This document shows, piece after piece, positions 25,439 through 33,716 of a DNA stretch of 64,000 nt (position 1 is its first letter; every line of letters starts with the position of its first letter). The notes below the pieces were generated by a model that ran no database searches, had not been told where the DNA came from, and was given only the letters and a program-made list of their open reading frames with translations. Source of the stretch: Anaerolineales bacterium (lineage in GTDB: Bacteria > Chloroflexota > Anaerolineae > Anaerolineales > Villigracilaceae); assembly GCA_030834895.1 (NCBI GenBank), contig JAUQXA010000059.1:124001-188000 (forward strand), read 5' to 3'. Both the position numbers and the translations under genes were made by a program.

Positions 25439-25900
25439 ATGACCGTCATGAATTTGGATAAACTGGATGTGTGGTTGCGAGCGAAAGATTTTGCCGTGCT
25501 GGTGTACAGGGAAGTCGTGCCACACTTGCCTGCCGACGAAAAGTGGAATCTGACTTCACAGCTAAAGCGTGCGGCGCAAAGCATCCCAGCTAATATCGCT
25601 GAGGGACATGGACGTTTTCATTATCTCGACAATGTGCGTTTTTGTTACATTGCCCGTGGCTCGCTGACCGAAGTCCAAAGTCATATGGCGCTTGCCTTTG
25701 AATTGGGCTATTTGCCCGCTGAAACCTACAATCGTATGATCGTTCAAGCAGAGTCCATTGGAAAGCAACTCAACAACTACATCGCCTATCTCAAGCGTTC
25801 CAAACAAGGGGAAAAAGAAGTTCCGTCCGCTTACACTATTCGTGAAGAACCTGAACCATACATTTTCGACGACCCAACCGAAGAACCACCCAACCATTAA
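25439..25900 (+). CDS. Four-helix-bundle protein (S23/IVP family)
   Basis: 153 aa. The N-terminal 115 residues match the family first found in 23S rRNA intervening sequences: LDVWLRAKDFAVLVYREV, LTSQLKRAAQSIPANIAEGHGR, then FCYIARGSLTEVQSHMALAFELGYL. Proteins of this fold form small helical bundles (pentameric in known cases) of uncertain role. The acidic, Pro-rich C-terminal tail is coded in part by the right flanking repeat. AGAGG precedes the ATG. It lies between tgt and uppP, bounded by inverted repeats. Confidence 0.85.
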   Translation: MTVMNLDKLDVWLRAKDFAVLVYREVVPHLPADEKWNLTSQLKRAAQSIPANIAEGHGRFHYLDNVRFCYIARGSLTEVQSHMALAFELGYLPAETYNRMIVQAESIGKQLNNYIAYLKRSKQGEKEVPSAYTIREEPEPYIFDDPTEEPPNH

Positions 25901-25936
25901 CCATGTCCCATTAACCATCACGCATTACCCATACTC
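25894..25936. repeat. Right inverted repeat flanking the four-helix-bundle gene
   Basis: Two CCATTAACCAT units followed by CCCATACTC, inverted relative to 25388-25423. It overlaps the stop codon region of the gene. Confidence 0.6.
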
Positions 25937-25947
25937 AAAGGACCCCC

Positions 25948-26775
25948 ATGACTCTTCTCCACGCCTTCCTCCTCGGCATCGTACAGGGATTGACCGAATT
26001 CATCCCAGTCTCGTCCACCGCCCATTTGCTCATCGCCCAGCGGATTTTGAACATCCCTGCCGATGACGCGATGTTCTCGTTCCTCGTTATTGTCCAGCTT
26101 GGCACGCTGGTTTCCCTTTTTGCTTTCTACTGGAAAGACCTGCTGAACATCGCCAAGGCAGTATTAGACCTCCGAGGTCTTAGAGACCTCGGAGGTCTGA
26201 AACCCGAAGCAAAGCTTGGCTGGTACATCATCATCGCCACCATTCCCGCTTTGCTGGCGGGCTACCTGTTGAAGGATGCCGTCGAAGTGCTCTTCCGCCA
26301 GCCGATGCTCCAGGCATCCATTCGATTATTTGCCGCCGCTGTTTTGCTCACCCTCGCGGAGTATTTCTCCAAAAAGAGCCGTGACCTGAATTCGATGACC
26401 TGGCTCGATGCCTTGGTCGTCGGGCTGATGCAGATCATCGCGGTCTTCCCCGGCGCGTCCCGTTCGGGGACGACGATCTCGGCGGGCATGTTCCGCGGCT
26501 TTGACCGTCCGTCTGCGGCGCGGTTTTCCTTCCTGATGTCTGTGCCTGTGATGCTGGCGGCGGGCGGATACGAAATGCTGGACGTGCTCAAAATGCCGAA
26601 CCTCGGCGAGTTCCTGCCGCTGCTTGCGGTTGGATTTGTCACGGCGGCGGTGGTTGGCTGGTTCGCCATCAAATGGCTGATCGGCTACCTCAGCAAGAAT
26701 TCGCTTTACGTCTTCGCCGCCTATTGCGCGGTGATTGGCGTCATCCTTTTGACCGTACAGGTGATTTATGCGTGA
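25948..26775 (+). CDS. uppP: Undecaprenyl-diphosphatase
   Basis: 275 aa, polytopic. UppP recycles the undecaprenyl carrier for cell-wall and glycan synthesis. Motifs are GIVQGLTEFIPVSSTAHL at the N-terminus (catalytic Glu and Ser) and FPGASRSGTTI with the catalytic Arg. Between the third and fourth helices, 11 codons are a perfect family-D palindrome (26166-26198) that adds LDLRGLRDLGG-like residues in a cytoplasmic or periplasmic loop. AAGGA precedes the ATG. It overlaps the next gene by 8 nt. Confidence 0.95.
   Translation: MTLLHAFLLGIVQGLTEFIPVSSTAHLLIAQRILNIPADDAMFSFLVIVQLGTLVSLFAFYWKDLLNIAKAVLDLRGLRDLGGLKPEAKLGWYIIIATIPALLAGYLLKDAVEVLFRQPMLQASIRLFAAAVLLTLAEYFSKKSRDLNSMTWLDALVVGLMQIIAVFPGASRSGTTISAGMFRGFDRPSAARFSFLMSVPVMLAAGGYEMLDVLKMPNLGEFLPLLAVGFVTAAVVGWFAIKWLIGYLSKNSLYVFAAYCAVIGVILLTVQVIYA
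26166..26198. repeat. 33-bp palindrome, family D, in frame inside uppP
   Basis: AGACCTCCGAGGTCT, 3 nt, AGACCTCGGAGGTCT: perfect 15-bp arms. The length of 33 bp equals 11 codons, so the uppP frame is kept. Confidence 0.9.
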
Positions 26776-27853
26776 TTTGCTGAAACGACTCGTCGAGACC
26801 GAATCCCCGTCGCACGACAAAGCCGCCGTGGACCGCGTCGGAAAAATCGTCGCGGAGGAATGCTCGAAGCTGGGCTGCCAGCTTGAGGTGATTCCGAATC
26901 AAAAAACGGGTGACCACGTCCTCGCTCGATTCCCAAGTCAAGCTTCTTCGGGGAAACCCATCCTGATCCTTTGTCACATGGACACGGTCTTTCCGCTTGG
27001 GACGATTCAAACGTTTCCGTATCGGGAAGAGGGCGGACGGATTCGTGGTCCTGGGACTTTGGATATGAAAGGGGGCATCGCCATCACCCTGAGCGCGCTT
27101 GCCAACGGGGGAGCGGATACCCGTCCCGTTTGGGCTTTGTTCACCTCTGACGAAGAGATCGGCAGCGGCACCTCGCGCGGACTCATCACGTCGCTGGCAC
27201 GTGAGTCTGAAGTTGTCTTCGTTTTGGAAGGCGCGCTGGTGGATGGCTCGCTCAAGACCTGGCGTAAGGGCGTGGGCGAGTTTTACGTCACGGTGAAGGG
27301 ACGCGCCGCGCACGCGGGCGGCGACCATCAGGCGGGACGCAACGCCATCGAAGAAATGGCGCACCAGATTCTCGCCATCCAAAAGCTGACCGATTACGAG
27401 CGCGGGACCACGCTCAACGTCGGCGTGATTCACGGTGGGACGGCGTCGAACGTTGTCCCCGACGAAGCCAGCATCGAAGTGGACGTGCGCGTGATTCAGC
27501 CTGGTGAGTGGGAGCGCATCGAAGCTGAGATGCGCAAACTCAGCCCCGCGCTGGAGGGGACGTCGCTCAAAATCAACGGCGGGTTGAATCGTCCGCCGAT
27601 GCCCTGCGGCGAAAGCAATCGCCTCGCGTTCGAGAAAGCCGCGCAAATTGCAAAAGACAAACTCGGCATCGAACTCAAAGCAGGCGGCTCAGGCGGCGGC
27701 TCGGACGGGAACTTCGTCGCCCCGCTAGGAATCCCCGTGCTGGACGGCATGGGCGCAGTCGGCGAAGGCTATCACTCGGAGCGGGAATACATCTTTGCCG
27801 ATAGTCTCGAAGAACGCGCCAAGCTGCTGGAGGTTTTGTTGAGGAGTTGGTAA
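26768..27853 (+). CDS. M20-family metallopeptidase (glutamate carboxypeptidase-like)
   Basis: 361 aa. Zinc ligands and catalytic residues are visible in ILCHMDTVFPLGT, GPGTLDMKGG, SDEEIGSG (catalytic Glu then metal Glu) and near the C-terminus GYHSEREYIF. A dimerisation domain (about 175-285) has the family's KGRAAHAGGDHQAGRNAI. This resembles carboxypeptidase G2 and related aminoacyl hydrolases. It overlaps uppP, so it is co-translated, but no functional link is obvious. Confidence 0.9.
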   Translation: MRDLLKRLVETESPSHDKAAVDRVGKIVAEECSKLGCQLEVIPNQKTGDHVLARFPSQASSGKPILILCHMDTVFPLGTIQTFPYREEGGRIRGPGTLDMKGGIAITLSALANGGADTRPVWALFTSDEEIGSGTSRGLITSLARESEVVFVLEGALVDGSLKTWRKGVGEFYVTVKGRAAHAGGDHQAGRNAIEEMAHQILAIQKLTDYERGTTLNVGVIHGGTASNVVPDEASIEVDVRVIQPGEWERIEAEMRKLSPALEGTSLKINGGLNRPPMPCGESNRLAFEKAAQIAKDKLGIELKAGGSGGGSDGNFVAPLGIPVLDGMGAVGEGYHSEREYIFADSLEERAKLLEVLLRSW

Positions 27854-27912
27854 GGGAGTAATTGGTTTTATTGCCTAGATGCCTTCGAAAGCAGATTGTA
27901 TTTCTTTTCTAT

Positions 27913-29298
27913 CTACTTTGGTTTGATAAACGTAAAAGGATCAAAATTATATGTGAAGGTTTTTCCGTCAATTATCTCTGCCAAGAGGGTGGTGCTGATG
28001 GTCGCACCTTTTACTTTCAGGTAAAGGAAATGGTTGGCGTCAATCCACCTTAGAAAGATTCCGTCGATAGGAACATACGGACCATCGATGGCAGCCAAAC
28101 GGCGGTCATCATAAGCGATATATTTGCTGTCCGGGCTCCATGGAGAAAGTTCCATAAAGCATGTGCCTACCCCAAACAACCGCGTGCTTCCATTATCGAG
28201 ATCTCGTATGTAACTATCGTAGTAATTATCGTAGAAAATCCATTTGCCGTTCGGCGATACCCTGACAATATTGAAACATCCTTCTCCCCCACTTTTTGGA
28301 GGCGGATCGAATGGTAATTGAACCGATATATTATTCACAAGGGTATAACGCCAGACAGTGAAGCTAACTGACGTAGCCAAGGCATATTTAATCACATTGG
28401 GCATCGTCAAGATCAGCCCGCTTGAATCGGGAAGCCAATACTGTATCGGAAAAATCTCGGGAGTACTGGGCGTATAGGGCAGGATGTTGCCGCGAATAAC
28501 CTTGCCGCTCATGTCGTATATATCCATGTGACCGGGAGCGAAAACCGATACCATTTTCCCGTCAGGAGAGATTTTGAAATTTCCGTTGCGGTCATATTGC
28601 CTGGTCTCGTCTGGGTGTATAAATTCCAATATTTCACCCGTATCTGTGTCTACAAGATAAAGGCCAACGGAACAGGGGGATATGTATTCTTCCGAACCGC
28701 ACAGGCGGGTATTGAAGAGTAATTTGTGGGTGCCGGGGACAAAGGTGGGTAAATACGCCTTCGTCCCTTTCCCTAATGTATCAAGCCACTGTTCTGTGAC
28801 GAGACCCTGTTCCTTGCTCCCATCTGTGTTAACCGAGTAAATGTTGGGATACTCTTCATAAGGTGATTCCACTTGGTTGGTGAAAACAGAGCCGTTTTTA
28901 CGGGCAAAAACGATCTTCCGGTTGTCATCTGAAACCCTTGGGAAATGAGGTTCCTCACCACCACTGGTTAACCGGGCGGGCGAATGGTTCCCGTCTTGAA
29001 AATATAAATTTCCATCTTTTCTAAAAAGTAGGATATATCCATCGAGCGGGAACGATGATGGCGGTGTTGGGGTGAATGTGACTGGGGTCACTGTCGGCCA
29101 AGGAGTTATGGTTGGAATGGGTGTTTGGAAAGGGGTTTCAGTCGGTCGAATTGGAAAGAACGTAGGCAACGGTAGTGTTTTGGTGGCGGGAGGTACTGTG
29201 GCAGTTGATGTCTCTGTCGCAAGCGGAGTAACCCCTCCGCAGGCGGTGAGCAGGGCGAGAAGGATGGTCCAGAAGAAGCGGGATGGCTTTGCAGTCAT
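27913..29298 (-). CDS. Lipoprotein with TolB-like beta-propeller repeats
   Basis: 461 aa. A lipoprotein signal (LLALLTACGG), a Thr/Pro-rich linker of about 60 residues, then WD40/TolB-like strands such as FPRVSDDNRKIVFAR, NFKISPDGKMVSVFA, IVRVSPNGKWIFYD and LSPWSPDSKYIAYDD. It is an exported surface protein of unknown function, a type common in Anaerolineae. GGAGG lies 4 nt before the ATG at 29298, which decides this start. It is divergent from the ABC operon. Confidence 0.8.
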   Translation of the reverse strand: MTAKPSRFFWTILLALLTACGGVTPLATETSTATVPPATKTLPLPTFFPIRPTETPFQTPIPTITPWPTVTPVTFTPTPPSSFPLDGYILLFRKDGNLYFQDGNHSPARLTSGGEEPHFPRVSDDNRKIVFARKNGSVFTNQVESPYEEYPNIYSVNTDGSKEQGLVTEQWLDTLGKGTKAYLPTFVPGTHKLLFNTRLCGSEEYISPCSVGLYLVDTDTGEILEFIHPDETRQYDRNGNFKISPDGKMVSVFAPGHMDIYDMSGKVIRGNILPYTPSTPEIFPIQYWLPDSSGLILTMPNVIKYALATSVSFTVWRYTLVNNISVQLPFDPPPKSGGEGCFNIVRVSPNGKWIFYDNYYDSYIRDLDNGSTRLFGVGTCFMELSPWSPDSKYIAYDDRRLAAIDGPYVPIDGIFLRWIDANHFLYLKVKGATISTTLLAEIIDGKTFTYNFDPFTFIKPK

Positions 29299-29343
29299 AA
29301 GTCCTCCGTTGGGGGCAAGCATACACGCGGACGGGGATTTGGT

Positions 29344-29359
29344 CAAACGGAAACGTTTG
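29344..29359. promoter_or_regulatory. Operator-like palindrome between the lipoprotein gene and the ABC operon
   Basis: CAAACG-GAAA-CGTTTG, perfect 6-bp arms, in the divergent intergenic region. It could be a regulator site or simply a chance small hairpin. Confidence 0.35.
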
Positions 29360-29419
29360 TACTTTGCAAGTCTGTATTTCGCACCGAATTGCCTAATGGC
29401 GGTAAAATTAAGAATAATT

Positions 29420-30157
29420 ATGTTTGTACCCTTGATTGAATTAAATGACGTTTCAAAAACCTACTCCACAGCGGCAGGGGATTTCGTTGCTCTGAAAAAC
29501 ATCAACCTCAAAGTTGGCACAGGTGAATTCCTTGGTATTGTCGGCAAGTCGGGCGCTGGAAAGTCCACCCTGCTCAACATGATCAACGGCGTGGATGAGC
29601 TTACCGAGGGCGAAGTTCTTGTTTATACCGATGGTAAAAAAATGTCCGTCCATGATATGGGCGAGGATGCGCGCGCCCTCTGGCGCGGACAAAACATGGG
29701 CGTGGTCTATCAATCGTTCCAACTGCTGCCCATGCTGACCCTGCTCGAAAACATCATGCTGCCGATGGACCTCTCCAACAACTTCCATCCGCGCAAATCA
29801 CGTGACCGCGCCCTGGAACTTTTGGAGCTAGTAGAACTCGAAGAGCATGCCTACAAACTCCCGGCCTTCATCTCCGGCGGACAGCAGCAGCGCGTCGCCA
29901 TCGCCCGCGCCCTCGCCAACGATCCGCAGATTTTGGTCGCCGACGAACCCACAGGCAGTCTCGACTCGCTCACAGCCGATCACATCTTCGAGGTCTTCGA
30001 GCACCTTGTCAGCGAGCAGGAGAAAACCATCATCATGGTCACGCACGATATGGGACTCGCAACTCGCTTCTCGCGCAGCCTGACGATTGCCGATGGGGAA
30101 CTGCTCGACGGTCAGGATGATTCCAACTTTGACAAAACCACTGTGAGGCGGAGATGA
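29420..30157 (+). CDS. ABC transporter ATP-binding protein (LolD/MacB type)
   Basis: 245 aa. Walker A GKSGAGKST, Q-loop VVYQSFQLLP, signature SGGQQQRVAIARA, Walker B ILVADEPTGSLDS and the H-loop VTHD are complete. This type energises FtsX-fold permeases in lipoprotein release or MacAB-like export. The start at 29420 is the ATG nearest the domain; there is no good ribosome site and a TAAAAT sits 11 nt upstream, so a very short leader is possible. Its stop overlaps the next ATG (ATGA). Confidence 0.88.
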   Translation: MFVPLIELNDVSKTYSTAAGDFVALKNINLKVGTGEFLGIVGKSGAGKSTLLNMINGVDELTEGEVLVYTDGKKMSVHDMGEDARALWRGQNMGVVYQSFQLLPMLTLLENIMLPMDLSNNFHPRKSRDRALELLELVELEEHAYKLPAFISGGQQQRVAIARALANDPQILVADEPTGSLDSLTADHIFEVFEHLVSEQEKTIIMVTHDMGLATRFSRSLTIADGELLDGQDDSNFDKTTVRRR

Positions 30158-31338
30158 AGAAGACTTCGCTTCGCTCCAACCCGAAAGCTGATTCCGTCCG
30201 AATGACAAAAGACTCCGCCTTGAGCGAGTCCAACCCCGACGCCATGATCCAATTGCATGGCGTGGTCAAAAGTTTTACCAACGCCGCTGGCGAGTTCGCC
30301 GTCCTCAAAGGCGTCGACTTGACCATCAACCGCGGCGAGTTCGTTTCCATCGTCGGTAAATCGGGCAGCGGAAAATCCACGCTGTTGAACATGGTTACTG
30401 GCATCGACCATCCGTCCGATGGGAAGGTTGTGGTCGGCGGCAAGGACATTTACACAGGCGTCACTGAAAGCCAGCGCTCGAAGTGGCGCGGAAAAAATCT
30501 GGGCATTGTCTTCCAGTTCTTCCAACTTCTGCCCACGCTGACCCTCCTCGAAAACGTCATGCTCCCGATGGACTATGTGGACATGTACGATTTCGATGAG
30601 CGCCCGAAACGCGCCATGGAATTGATGGAACTGGTGGGCCTGGAAAAGTTCGCCTACAAACTGCCCGTGCTGGTCTCGACGGGACAACAGCAGCTTGCTG
30701 CCATTGCCCGTGCCGTGGCTTGCGATCCGCCCCTGCTGGTCGCCGATGAACCGACGGGCAACCTCGATACGCGCTCCTCGGATACCATCATCAAGTTATT
30801 CGAGGGTTTCGTGGCGCAGGGCAAGACCGTGGTGATGGTCACGCACGACCCGTCGTTGACATCGCGCACGCACCGCAATATCATCATTTCGGATGGCGAG
30901 ATGATCGACGAGACCATCTCGAAATCCCTGCCGCAGTTGCGGCATCGTCACATGTTGCAGTTTACGAAGATCTCCGAAGAAAGAATCTACCAGCCCGGCG
31001 AGACCATCATCGCCCGCGACCAGCCCGTGGATCACTTCTTCATGATCCGCAACGGTCAGGTGGATGTGGTTTTGCTGGATGAGAAAAACCGCGAATATGT
31101 CGTTTCCAACTTGAACAAAGGTGAGTTTTTTGGCGAGATGGAATTAATGCGCGGCGGTCAATCCATTGCCAACGTGCGCGCGGGCGGGACACAGCCTGTG
31201 GAAATAGTTTATATTCCGCGCGCCGATTTTACGCGCGTGATGAACGAATCTCCCATCACTGTTGAAGCCATCGGCAGGATCGTGCAGGAGCGGCTGGAGC
31301 AAAGACGTATTGCAGACCATAGAGCAGGAAATAGGTAA
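30154..31338 (+). CDS. ABC ATPase fused to a cyclic-nucleotide-binding-type domain
   Basis: 394 aa. Residues about 31-255 form a second LolD/MacB-like ATPase (Walker A GKSGSGKST, Walker B LLVADEPTGNLDT, H-loop VTHDPS). The signature reads STGQQQLAAIARA instead of SGGQQQR, so its composite ATP site may be weak. Residues about 270-385 form a CRP-type cNMP fold (YQPGETIIARDQ, VSNLNKGEFFGEMEL), but the Arg that holds the cyclic phosphate is not where expected. The first 30 residues include a stretch resembling a family-B repeat; ATG 30244 is an alternative start. This fusion sits between the first ATPase and two kinases. Confidence 0.85.
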   Translation: MKKTSLRSNPKADSVRMTKDSALSESNPDAMIQLHGVVKSFTNAAGEFAVLKGVDLTINRGEFVSIVGKSGSGKSTLLNMVTGIDHPSDGKVVVGGKDIYTGVTESQRSKWRGKNLGIVFQFFQLLPTLTLLENVMLPMDYVDMYDFDERPKRAMELMELVGLEKFAYKLPVLVSTGQQQLAAIARAVACDPPLLVADEPTGNLDTRSSDTIIKLFEGFVAQGKTVVMVTHDPSLTSRTHRNIIISDGEMIDETISKSLPQLRHRHMLQFTKISEERIYQPGETIIARDQPVDHFFMIRNGQVDVVLLDEKNREYVVSNLNKGEFFGEMELMRGGQSIANVRAGGTQPVEIVYIPRADFTRVMNESPITVEAIGRIVQERLEQRRIADHRAGNR

Positions 31339-31366
31339 CTTCATCCTTCATATTTCATCCTTTCCA

Positions 31367-33253
31367 ATGACCGACCCACGTAGACTCCCGCAGGTACTTT
31401 ATATCGAAGATAGCGACGAAACCCGCTCTCTCGTGCGACGTTTGCTGTCGCCCAAATACGTGGTGTTGGAAGCGGCTGACCCTCTCGATGGATTCCAACT
31501 TGCGGAAGAGACAAATCCCAGCCTGATCCTGCTTGATGACAGTCTGCCACACATGACGGGCAACGAAGCCGCCACGCGCTTGCACAAGATGCTGCCGAAT
31601 ACGCCGGTAATCATCGTTTCGGCTGATCTATCAACCGGGGCGCGGGAGCGGGCGCTGGCGGCGGGCGCGGTGGGATTCATCAATAAACCCATCGATGCCG
31701 ACTTTGTGGAGCAGGTCGGCGCATATCTTGGGGGCAAGGTCGAAGTTTTGGACGACGCCGAAAAACATTTGCAGGCGTATCAGCAGGAACTGGTGGAACG
31801 GCTCGAAGGCAACATCCGCCAGTTGACCAATACCATCGAAAAGAACAAGCATTTGCTCCAGCAAAACGAGCGCATGTTCCAGATGCTGGAACGCAGGCAT
31901 AAACTGCTCGAAACCGCCGCCCGCGTCGGACAGATGGTCACATCCATTCTGGACCTGGACGACCTGCTCAAACATACGGTCAATATCATTTGCAGCGAAT
32001 TCAGCTTCTACTATTCGGGTATCTTTTTGCTTTCGGAAGACAGAAAATGGGCGATCCTCCGTGCGGGCTACGCATTGGCGGGGCGACAGATGATGGCTCA
32101 AAACTACCGTTTGCCTGTGGACGAGAAGTCCATGATCGGCAATTCCATCATCCACCAGCAGGCGAAGATCGCGCTGGATGTGGCGGGCGAAGTCTCGCGT
32201 TTCAAGAATCCTTTTTTGCCCGATACGCGCTCTGAGATGGCCCTCCCACTGATCGTCAAATCGGAGGCGCTGGGCGCGCTCACCGTTCAAAGCGACCAGT
32301 TGAACGCCTTCACCGAGGAGGATGTCACTTCACTGCAAGCCATGGCGGACCAGATCGCCATCGCCATCAACAATGCCCAGTTGATGTTCAAGCTGGAGGA
32401 TGCCACCGCCCAACTGGTGCGGACGAAGACCTTTGAGGCGATTGCCACTGCCACGGGCGAAGCCATCCATTGGGTCGGAAACAAAGCCGCACCGATTCCG
32501 GGCAGCGTCAAACGCGTCCGCGAAGATTTGAACTACGTCCTCGCGCTGGCAGCTCAATTGAACGAAGAGCAGGCTGGGAACGAGTCGCTGGCGGCAGCGG
32601 TCGAAATCATTCGTGAGGAAGCCGAAGCAAAAGGCATCGATCTCAGGAAAACACTTGCCGAAATGTCTGCCATGAAAAAGAATCGTTTGCAGGCGCTGGT
32701 CAGCGTAGAATCCCTGCTCGAGGATTTGGATATTGTCGAGAACAGCGCCGTGACCATCCTGGACATTAAGGAAGGCTTGATCGGTCCTGCCCGCAAGCGC
32801 AACGACGCGCCAACATCCCTGCGCGAGATGATTACCGATACGGTGGTAAATATGGGACTCCCCGAAGGCGTAGTGGAGATGGAATGGGCGGACGATATAC
32901 CAAACGCCTTTGTGGATGCGCGTCAGGTGGAGCAGGTCTTCAACAACCTGATCAAGAACGCCTGGGAAGCCATGACCGAAACGCCCAACCCAAAGATTTA
33001 TGTCAAAGGGATGCGCGACTCCAACCCGAATTTTGTTCTGGTCACGGTCAAGGATAACGGACCAGGCATCCCAAAGGAGATTCAGGAAAAGATCTGGGTC
33101 TCGTTCTTTACGACCAAGGGCGGACGAGGCGGCACGGGACTTGGACTTTCCGCCGTCATGCAAATTGTCAACCAGCACGGCGGAAGTATTTCGCTGGTGA
33201 GTGAAGTGGGACAGGGTGCGATGTTTTCTGTGCGCCTGCCTGTGGAAAAGTAA
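31367..33253 (+). CDS. Hybrid histidine kinase: receiver - coiled coil - GAF - ATPase
   Basis: 628 aa, soluble. The receiver domain (1-125) has Asp57 as acceptor; a coiled coil (about 140-185), a GAF domain (about 190-340), then a dimerisation region with the probable acceptor His368 in EAIHWVGNK, an unusual H-box shared with the kinase at 33717. The ATPase domain has NNLIKNAWEAM, KDNGPGIP and GGTGLGLSA. No Shine-Dalgarno precedes the ATG at 31367; translation may be coupled to the upstream gene. Placement inside an ABC exporter operon suggests it senses or sets exporter activity. Confidence 0.87.
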   Translation: MTDPRRLPQVLYIEDSDETRSLVRRLLSPKYVVLEAADPLDGFQLAEETNPSLILLDDSLPHMTGNEAATRLHKMLPNTPVIIVSADLSTGARERALAAGAVGFINKPIDADFVEQVGAYLGGKVEVLDDAEKHLQAYQQELVERLEGNIRQLTNTIEKNKHLLQQNERMFQMLERRHKLLETAARVGQMVTSILDLDDLLKHTVNIICSEFSFYYSGIFLLSEDRKWAILRAGYALAGRQMMAQNYRLPVDEKSMIGNSIIHQQAKIALDVAGEVSRFKNPFLPDTRSEMALPLIVKSEALGALTVQSDQLNAFTEEDVTSLQAMADQIAIAINNAQLMFKLEDATAQLVRTKTFEAIATATGEAIHWVGNKAAPIPGSVKRVREDLNYVLALAAQLNEEQAGNESLAAAVEIIREEAEAKGIDLRKTLAEMSAMKKNRLQALVSVESLLEDLDIVENSAVTILDIKEGLIGPARKRNDAPTSLREMITDTVVNMGLPEGVVEMEWADDIPNAFVDARQVEQVFNNLIKNAWEAMTETPNPKIYVKGMRDSNPNFVLVTVKDNGPGIPKEIQEKIWVSFFTTKGGRGGTGLGLSAVMQIVNQHGGSISLVSEVGQGAMFSVRLPVEK

Positions 33254-33295
33254 TTATCAGACCTGACAGGTTTGAATAAAAAATTTGGAGGACGA

Positions 33296-33679
33296 ATGAC
33301 AACGGTTCTTTTGGTGGACGATGAGAAATTGATTTTGCGAAGTCTGGAGAAAACGCTCCTGCGCGCGGGCTTCGATGTGGTCACTGCGGCGGATTGCAGA
33401 AGCGGCAGCGAGATTTTTGCGAAAAACCCCGATGCGGTCAATATTGCCGTACTGGATTTGAACATGCCCAGTTTCGATGGCACGCCCAAGACGGGCGCGG
33501 GGCTGGATTTGCTCGCCGACCTGAAAAAACAAAAGCCGTCTCTGCCTGTGGTGATCCTCACCGCCTATGACGAAGTGAACAAGGCGAAGGACTCCGTCGC
33601 CGGCGGCGCGAGCGCGTTCTTCGTCAAGGGGCGCGAGCAGGGACTGGTCGAATTGATCGAGAAGATACTAAACGGTTAA
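33296..33679 (+). CDS. Single-domain response regulator
   Basis: 127 aa, a stand-alone CheY-like receiver. Acidic pair at residues 8-9 (VDDE), acceptor Asp54 in AVLDLNMP, T90-A and the conserved Lys at FFVKG. There is no output domain, so it probably relays phosphate between the two flanking hybrid kinases or acts on a protein target. GGAGG lies 5 nt before the ATG at 33296. Confidence 0.9.
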   Translation: MTTVLLVDDEKLILRSLEKTLLRAGFDVVTAADCRSGSEIFAKNPDAVNIAVLDLNMPSFDGTPKTGAGLDLLADLKKQKPSLPVVILTAYDEVNKAKDSVAGGASAFFVKGREQGLVELIEKILNG

Positions 33680-33716
33680 CGTCAAACGTTCAACGTTATT
33701 AATACAAGAGGTAATC

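Noticed and set aside
25439..25900. Four-helix-bundle protein as the Avd part of a diversity-generating retroelement
   Set aside because: No reverse transcriptase and no template/variable repeat pair were seen nearby.
26741..27646. A 300-codon minus-strand frame opposite the M20 peptidase gene
   Set aside because: Shadow frame; the M20 metal-binding motifs fix the plus-strand reading.
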